DNA of 17,720 nt from an uncultured Eubacteriales bacterium. GTDB taxonomy: Bacteria > Bacillota > Clostridia > Lachnospirales > Anaerotignaceae. Each line of letters begins with the position of its first letter. Within the stretch, counting starts at the first letter, position 1. The notes below the pieces were generated by a model. The model was not told the origin of the DNA. It was given only the letters and a program-made list of their open reading frames with translations, and ran no database searches. The stretch spans positions 1 through 17,720 of the forward strand of contig CABPCX010000007.1 in the NCBI GenBank assembly GCA_902406135.1, in the 5' to 3' direction. The position numbers and the translations under genes are program-made. Below, piece by piece: positions 14,091-17,720 of the stretch.

Positions 14091-14211
14091 GGTTTTTCCA
14101 GAAATTATGAACCTTTCATTAAATATTCATCTATTTTACTAATTTTAGCAACTGTTTACATAAAATGTTTTGTTTGAATTTATTACCAAAATTTAATTTC
14201 AATACAGCGGC

Positions 14212-14238
14212 ACAAAAAAGAGCGGCACAAGCCGCTCT
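14212..14238 (-). terminator. Terminator of the rplS-lepB-rbgA unit
   Basis: A perfect 8-bp stem AGAGCGGC (14219-14226) / GCCGCTCT (14231-14238) with a 4-nt loop is followed by a T run on the minus strand. It is 8 bases after the rbgA stop. Confidence 0.92.
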
Positions 14239-14246
14239 CAAATAAA

Positions 14247-15188
14247 TTACTTTCTTCCTTTATAATTATCTTTTCTTTCTTTGTCTCTCTGTTTTTTCTC
14301 CGCCTCTTTTTCGGCTTTCTTTTCGTTCATTTCCTTGATATCCTCAGGAAGTTCAAGGGTGATTTTTCCTATCTTTCCGCCTCTGAATTCATCAAGTATT
14401 ATTTTAGCCGCCCTAAGACAGTCAGCTTCTCCGCCCTTTTTGATAAATCCCCTAGCCAAGGCTATTTTTTCAAGGACTTCAAAGGGCTCCTCTATGGTAT
14501 CAAACTCAGTCTTATATCTTTTTCTTATGCTTTCGGGGTCTACCACCATCATAAGATTGATAAACTCGGTACATAATGTCTGGGTATCAAGTATGTCGTC
14601 ATTTATAGACCCTATCATCGCCAGCTTAAGGCCGACTTCTTCGTCCTCAAATTTAGGCCAGAGTATACCGGGAGTGTCCAGAAGCTCAAAGTCCTTTTTA
14701 AGTCTTATCCACTGTTTGCCCCTTGTAACGCCTGGCTTGTCTCCTGTTTTTGCGGTAGTCTTTCCGACACTCTTATTTATAAAGGTAGATTTACCTACGT
14801 TAGGTATGCCGACTATCATAGCCCTTACGGGTACAAACAGTCTGCCCCTTGCTTTTTCTCTTGCAATTTTGTCTTTCATAAGCTCTGCGGCTGCGGCAGA
14901 AACCTTATTTACTCCCGTACCCTTAACGGCATCGGAAAGTATTACGGTAAATCCCTTTTCTTCAAAATACTTTTTCCATATTTCGGTTTTTGCGGGGTCT
15001 GCCAGGTCGCTTTTATTCATAACGATAATTCGTCTTTTATTTTTTGCCAGCTCATCAATGTCCGGATTTTTACTGCTGTAGGGAATACGAGCGTCAATAA
15101 GCTCGATGACAACATCAACAAGGGAAATATTTTCCTCCATCATTCGCCTTGTTTTTGTCATATGTCCCGGATACCACTGTATATTCAT
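14247..15188 (-). CDS. rbgA: Ribosome biogenesis GTPase RbgA (YlqF)
   Basis: 313 residues from the ATG at 15188. I prefer this over an in-frame TTG at 15200 because GAGGTGG precedes it and the N-terminus then reads 'MNIQWYPGHM', the family hallmark. The GTPase motifs are circularly permuted: NKSD (G4) at 58-61, then GIPNVGKST (G1) at 127-135, then DTPG (G3) at 171-174. A helical C-terminal domain and a Lys/Glu-rich tail (about 280-313) follow, making it somewhat longer than the B. subtilis protein. RbgA acts late in 50S subunit assembly. Its linkage to rplS (L19) is conserved in Firmicutes. It is the last gene of the unit, 15 bases after the GNAT gene. Confidence 0.95.
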   Translation of the reverse strand: MNIQWYPGHMTKTRRMMEENISLVDVVIELIDARIPYSSKNPDIDELAKNKRRIIVMNKSDLADPAKTEIWKKYFEEKGFTVILSDAVKGTGVNKVSAAAAELMKDKIAREKARGRLFVPVRAMIVGIPNVGKSTFINKSVGKTTAKTGDKPGVTRGKQWIRLKKDFELLDTPGILWPKFEDEEVGLKLAMIGSINDDILDTQTLCTEFINLMMVVDPESIRKRYKTEFDTIEEPFEVLEKIALARGFIKKGGEADCLRAAKIILDEFRGGKIGKITLELPEDIKEMNEKKAEKEAEKKQRDKERKDNYKGRK

Positions 15189-15203
15189 AATCCACCTCAA
15201 ATT

Positions 15204-15683
15204 TTATCTAAGTTTAAGTCTGTATAGTCTCTGTATTCTCTTACCGTCAAGGAATGTATCTATTTCCGACACAAACTCCCAGCCGAATTTTTCATAAAGT
15301 CCAAAATGTTCGGTATATAAATAAATCTCGTCAAAATCTATGTTTTCCTGCGCTGTCCTTTTTATGTTTTCCATAAGGATTTTTCCAAATCCCTTTCCGC
15401 GGTACTTTTCCTCAACGTATACATTGGCAAGCCAAGGATAGATGTCAGGCCTTACGGTCAGGTCATCATATAAAAACTGATACATACCTATTATATCCTG
15501 TCCCAGAAAGATTCCGTAGGTCTGGGGAAGCCTGTTTTCCTGCATACCGTGCTTAAGATAGCAGGCCACTGCATCCGGGCTGAAATCCTCATCTTTGCCC
15601 CACCATTCATACATCCAGGAAGTCATTTTTTCTAAAGTCTTTTCATCCGTACTTGTTATCTTTTTAAATAAAGGTTTTAACAT
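15204..15683 (-). CDS. GNAT-family N-acetyltransferase
   Basis: 159 residues. The acetyl-CoA binding motif A is seen as 'VYVEEKYRGKGFGKILM' (88-104), with R-G-K-G-F-G at 95-100, and motif B as 'LYEKFGWEF' (129-137). These soluble enzymes move an acetyl group from acetyl-CoA to an amine; the acceptor is not predictable. It sits 37 bases after lepB and 15 bases before rbgA in the same direction, so it is probably co-transcribed, although it is not a usual member of this operon. GGAGAT precedes the ATG. Confidence 0.88.
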   Translation of the reverse strand: MLKPLFKKITSTDEKTLEKMTSWMYEWWGKDEDFSPDAVACYLKHGMQENRLPQTYGIFLGQDIIGMYQFLYDDLTVRPDIYPWLANVYVEEKYRGKGFGKILMENIKRTAQENIDFDEIYLYTEHFGLYEKFGWEFVSEIDTFLDGKRIQRLYRLKLR

Positions 15684-15720
15684 AGTATCTCCATAACTTT
15701 CTTTAGGTGCAGTCTAATCA

Positions 15721-16272
15721 TCAGGATTTATTGACTATTTTAAATCTTACGATACCTATGATGCTGTCTCTTTCAAAGGTGCCTATGTAGCTGTCTCTGC
15801 TGTCGGCGCTTACGTTTCTGTTGTCACCCATAACAAAATATTCATCTTCTCCAAGGGTGATGGGATATTCCCTGTCGCCGCAGGTCATCATAGGGCCGTT
15901 GATATAGTCCTCATCAATAACTTCTCCGTTTACGGCTGTTTTATAACATTCAGCCTCTTCGTCATAAAAAATATTTATTTCATCGCCGGGACAGCCGATA
16001 ACTCTTTTTATAAAGTTTTCGCCGTCTACTCCGTCGTTATATTCGCAAATCACAATATCATTTCTTGAGGGGCCTTTTATTTTGCAGCTGAGTATATCCG
16101 TAAAAACATACTCGCCGTGCACATAGTTAGGCACCATGGATGAGCCCTTTACGGCCGTTATTCTGAATCCAAAACTTCTTATGACAAATACGGCTATGAT
16201 ACCAATAACAATGAGAAGGACCCATTCCTGTATTTCTTTTTTAATGTCTTTCTTTTTTTCCGTTTTTCCCAT
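15721..16272 (-). CDS. lepB: Signal peptidase I
   Basis: 183 residues from the ATG at 16272, chosen because GGAGGT lies 7 bases before it. One N-terminal membrane helix covers about 17-36. The family boxes are complete: 'GSSMVPNY' with nucleophile Ser45, 'NDIVIC' (71-76), 'FIKRVIGCPGD' with general base Lys89, and 'GDNRNVSADSR' near the C-terminus. It cleaves signal peptides of exported proteins on the outer face of the membrane; the two surface proteins in this window would be among its substrates. It follows rplS, from which it is separated by a strong hairpin (16295-16320). Confidence 0.95.
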   Translation of the reverse strand: MGKTEKKKDIKKEIQEWVLLIVIGIIAVFVIRSFGFRITAVKGSSMVPNYVHGEYVFTDILSCKIKGPSRNDIVICEYNDGVDGENFIKRVIGCPGDEINIFYDEEAECYKTAVNGEVIDEDYINGPMMTCGDREYPITLGEDEYFVMGDNRNVSADSRDSYIGTFERDSIIGIVRFKIVNKS

Positions 16273-16290
16273 AACGGACCTCCGTATTTG

Positions 16291-16320
16291 AAAACAGCGC
16301 ACGGAACAATCCGTGCGCTG
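16291..16320 (-). terminator. Attenuating terminator between rplS and lepB
   Basis: A perfect 11-bp stem CAGCGCACGGA (16295-16305) / TCCGTGCGCTG (16310-16320) with a 4-nt loop is followed on the minus strand by four T. It begins 8 bases after the rplS stop. The short T run suggests partial read-through, which would give less lepB-rbgA than rplS message. Confidence 0.8.
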
Positions 16321-16327
16321 TGAGTAA

Positions 16328-16675
16328 TTATCTGATAGCTTCTTTAACTTTAGCTGCCTTACCTACTCTGTTTCTTAAGTAGTATAATTTAGCTCTTCTT
16401 ACGATACCCTTCTTAACCAGTTCGATATGGTCAATTCTGGGTGAGTGAACGGGCCATGTTTTTTCAACGCCTACACCAGAAGCAATTCTTCTAACTGTGA
16501 AGTTTTCTCTAACGCCGCCGTTCTGTTTTTTGATAACAATACCTTCGAACATCTGGATTCTTTCTTTAGAACCCTCTACAACCTTAGCGTATACACGAAC
16601 TGTATCGCCTACATTAAACTGAGGAATGTCGCTCTTAAGCTGTTCAGCTTCGATCTGTTTAATTAATTCGTTCAT
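16328..16675 (-). CDS. rplS: 50S ribosomal protein L19
   Basis: 115 residues from the ATG at 16675, chosen because AAAGGAGGAAG precedes it and '[16 protein letters not shown]' matches L19 N-termini. An upstream in-frame extension to 16750 is leader RNA, not protein. Family features: '[20 protein letters not shown]' (20-39), 'QMFEGIVI' (41-48), '[12 protein letters not shown]' (70-81) and 'RRAKLYYLR' (92-100). L19 lies at the 30S-50S interface. It is the first gene of this unit, with its own promoter and a structured leader. Confidence 0.97.
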   Translation of the reverse strand: MNELIKQIEAEQLKSDIPQFNVGDTVRVYAKVVEGSKERIQMFEGIVIKKQNGGVRENFTVRRIASGVGVEKTWPVHSPRIDHIELVKKGIVRRAKLYYLRNRVGKAAKVKEAIR

Positions 16676-16800
16676 TTGTCTTCCTCCTTTCTTCCAGCGG
16701 TGTTCATTAACGCATAATCTTATGGCTTTTTCGCCGCGCCAGCGGACCACCGGTAATAACAGTTAAACGGCATAGGGCATAATCCGCCTATAGCCGAACA
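16676..16800 (-). ncRNA. Structured rplS leader, possible L19 autoregulatory leader
   Basis: The 125-nt leader between the predicted start (about 16800) and the rplS ATG opens with a stem-loop near its 5' end: 16768-16776 with 16787-16796, one bulged base. It is G+C-rich around 16700-16755. Leader regulation of L19 is known in Firmicutes; I cannot confirm a match to that RNA family by eye. Confidence 0.35.
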
Positions 16801-16806
16801 TATGGT

Positions 16807-16835
16807 ATTTTATCACATACAAGCCTATATTGCAA
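16807..16835 (-). promoter_or_regulatory. Promoter of rplS
   Basis: TTGCAA (16830-16835), a 17-bp spacer and TAAAAT (16807-16812) on the minus strand are seen, just downstream of the apt stop. No terminator is visible after apt, so read-through from apt is also possible. Confidence 0.75.
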
Positions 16836-16843
16836 GCATTTTT

Positions 16844-17356
16844 TTAATAATTAAGAATTGTTTTTACATTATATCCTTTGAGGAAATCTCTTCCCTTAAG
16901 GTCGTCAAGCTCGATAAGGAAGCAGAGAGCGCTTACTTCAGCACCTACTGACTCAACGAGGTCAATCATAGCCTTTGCAGTACCGCCTGTAGCAAGGAGG
17001 TCGTCAATGATAACTACTTTCTGACCTTTCTTTAATGCGTCAACATGCATTTCGATAGTAGCTGTGCCGTATTCAAGGGCATATTCTCTGCTGACAGTTT
17101 CAGCGGGGAGTTTACCTTTCTTTCTGATGGGCACAAAGCCTTTGCCTCTGTTATATGCAAGGGGCATACCGAATATAAATCCTCTTGATTCGGGCGCAAC
17201 GATAATATCGTAATCCACATCTGCAAGCTTTTCGTCGATTTCATCAACAGCCTGTTTTAATGCCTCGGGGTCCTTAAGCAGAGTTGTTATATCTCTGAAA
17301 ATTATTCCTTTTTCAGGAAAGTCTTTAATGCTTCTTATACTATCTTTTAAATCCAT
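16844..17356 (-). CDS. apt: Adenine phosphoribosyltransferase
   Basis: 170 residues, the usual Apt length, from the ATG at 17356 with GGAGG 8 bases before it; an upstream in-frame TTG at 17371 is rejected. Seen: N-terminal 'IKDFPEKGIIFRDIT' (10-24), 'PESRGFIFG' (55-63), and the PRPP-binding motif 'VVIIDDLLATGGT' (114-126). The enzyme salvages adenine by joining it to PRPP to give AMP. It follows recJ by 37 bases, an order common in Firmicutes, so the two are probably co-transcribed. Confidence 0.97.
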   Translation of the reverse strand: MDLKDSIRSIKDFPEKGIIFRDITTLLKDPEALKQAVDEIDEKLADVDYDIIVAPESRGFIFGMPLAYNRGKGFVPIRKKGKLPAETVSREYALEYGTATIEMHVDALKKGQKVVIIDDLLATGGTAKAMIDLVESVGAEVSALCFLIELDDLKGRDFLKGYNVKTILNY

Positions 17357-17393
17357 TGTTTTTCCTCCCAAAAACCGATATATATAAACAATT

Positions 17394-17720
17394 TTACCAC
17401 CTGAACGAACTTATATCAAGCTGAATACGCTCAAATCCGTTATATCTGTTGATTTTCGGCGTATAAACTATATCCGCCTTAATACCTGAGCCAAGGCCCT
17501 TCAATAATCTGTGGCAGTTTTCCTCGCCGTATCTGTCCCTTACGTCGTCAAGAAGCTTGTCAGCGTCTCCAAACCAAAGACCTTCAGCCGAAGCCGTACC
17601 GTCATTCAATATGAGCTTTACGGCATTTCTGTTTTTTCCCATAATGAATATTTTTTCTACCTTTAAATTTTTAGCCGCAAAAACAGGCTTTCTGTTTCCC
17701 TTTCCGCAGGGCTCAATAAG
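17394..17720 (-). CDS. recJ: Single-stranded-DNA exonuclease RecJ, C-terminal fragment (5' end beyond window)
   Basis: An open frame of 108 residues enters from the right edge and stops at 17394. It begins 'LIEPCGKGNRKPVFAAKN', matching the RecJ junction 'EPfG.GNpkPvFa'. It continues through the C-terminal OB-fold region and ends '...GFERIQLDISSFRW', close to the normal RecJ C-terminus. The catalytic DHH and DHHA1 domains lie outside the window. RecJ is a 5'-3' exonuclease in recombination and repair. The frame has no break within the window, so this is truncation by the window edge, not a pseudogene. Confidence 0.9.
   Translation of the reverse strand, partial: LIEPCGKGNRKPVFAAKNLKVEKIFIMGKNRNAVKLILNDGTASAEGLWFGDADKLLDDVRDRYGEENCHRLLKGLGSGIKADIVYTPKINRYNGFERIQLDISSFRW

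Noticed and set aside
14281..15081. Plus-strand open frame of 266 codons opposite rbgA
   Set aside because: It mirrors the GTPase gene and is Ser/Leu/Phe-rich, as expected from antisense of a Lys/Glu-rich protein.
16676..16750. N-terminal extension of L19
   Set aside because: A perfect ribosome binding site lies directly before the internal ATG at 16675 and the extension does not resemble L19.
1..17720. CRISPR arrays, tRNA/rRNA genes, insertion sequences, prophage genes
   Set aside because: No regularly spaced repeats, cloverleaf sequences, transposase or integrase motifs were found on reading both strands.

Overview
The window looks like chromosomal DNA of a low-to-moderate G+C, strictly anaerobic Clostridia-class Firmicute. 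The evidence is strong AGGAGG-type ribosome binding sites before almost every gene, Bacillus-like sigma-A promoters, an Etf/acyl-CoA dehydrogenase cluster, S-layer-homology (SLH) surface proteins and a Firmicute-type rplS-lepB-rbgA order. I cannot name the species. A lactate- or 2-hydroxyacid-fermenting lineage (Lachnospirales or Anaerotignum-like) is an inference from gene content only.

Layout. (1) 1-1731, minus: a secreted beta-helix surface protein, cut by the left edge just before the place where its paralogue has SLH motifs. (2) 1955-7689, minus: a flavin-based energy-metabolism cluster read as GntR/FadR-type regulator, FAD-dependent lactate (2-hydroxyacid) dehydrogenase, acyl-CoA dehydrogenase, etfB, etfA, terminator. 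A perfect TGGTnnnACCA operator lies between the regulator and the dehydrogenase, and etfBA has its own strong promoter. (3) 8124-9089, minus: a soluble NAD(P)-dependent D-2-hydroxyacid dehydrogenase. (4) 9228-11398, plus: a MATE exporter and a cytidylate-kinase-like protein in one unit, with a terminator hairpin in the leader. (5) 11453-14090, minus: an 833-residue SLH surface protein, paralogous to (1). (6) 14212-16835, minus: rplS, lepB, a GNAT acetyltransferase and rbgA. (7) 16844-17720, minus: apt, preceded by the 3' end of recJ at the right edge.

Two things stand out. First, both surface-protein genes have a run of nine or ten G:C pairs directly abutting a TAAAAT -10 box and filling most of the -35/-10 spacer (16 and 17 bp). 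This is the architecture of a slipped-strand, phase-variable promoter. The two genes share leader, signal peptide and C-terminal linker but differ in the middle, so they look like a small phase-variable surface-protein family. Second, the dehydrogenase cluster places a lactate oxidase-type flavoprotein, an enoyl-CoA reductase-type flavoprotein and one Etf under a lactate-type regulator. Etf could therefore carry electrons directly from a 2-hydroxyacid to an enoyl-CoA (for example lactate to acryloyl-CoA). The CoA-transferase and dehydratase needed for a full acrylate-type pathway are not in the window.
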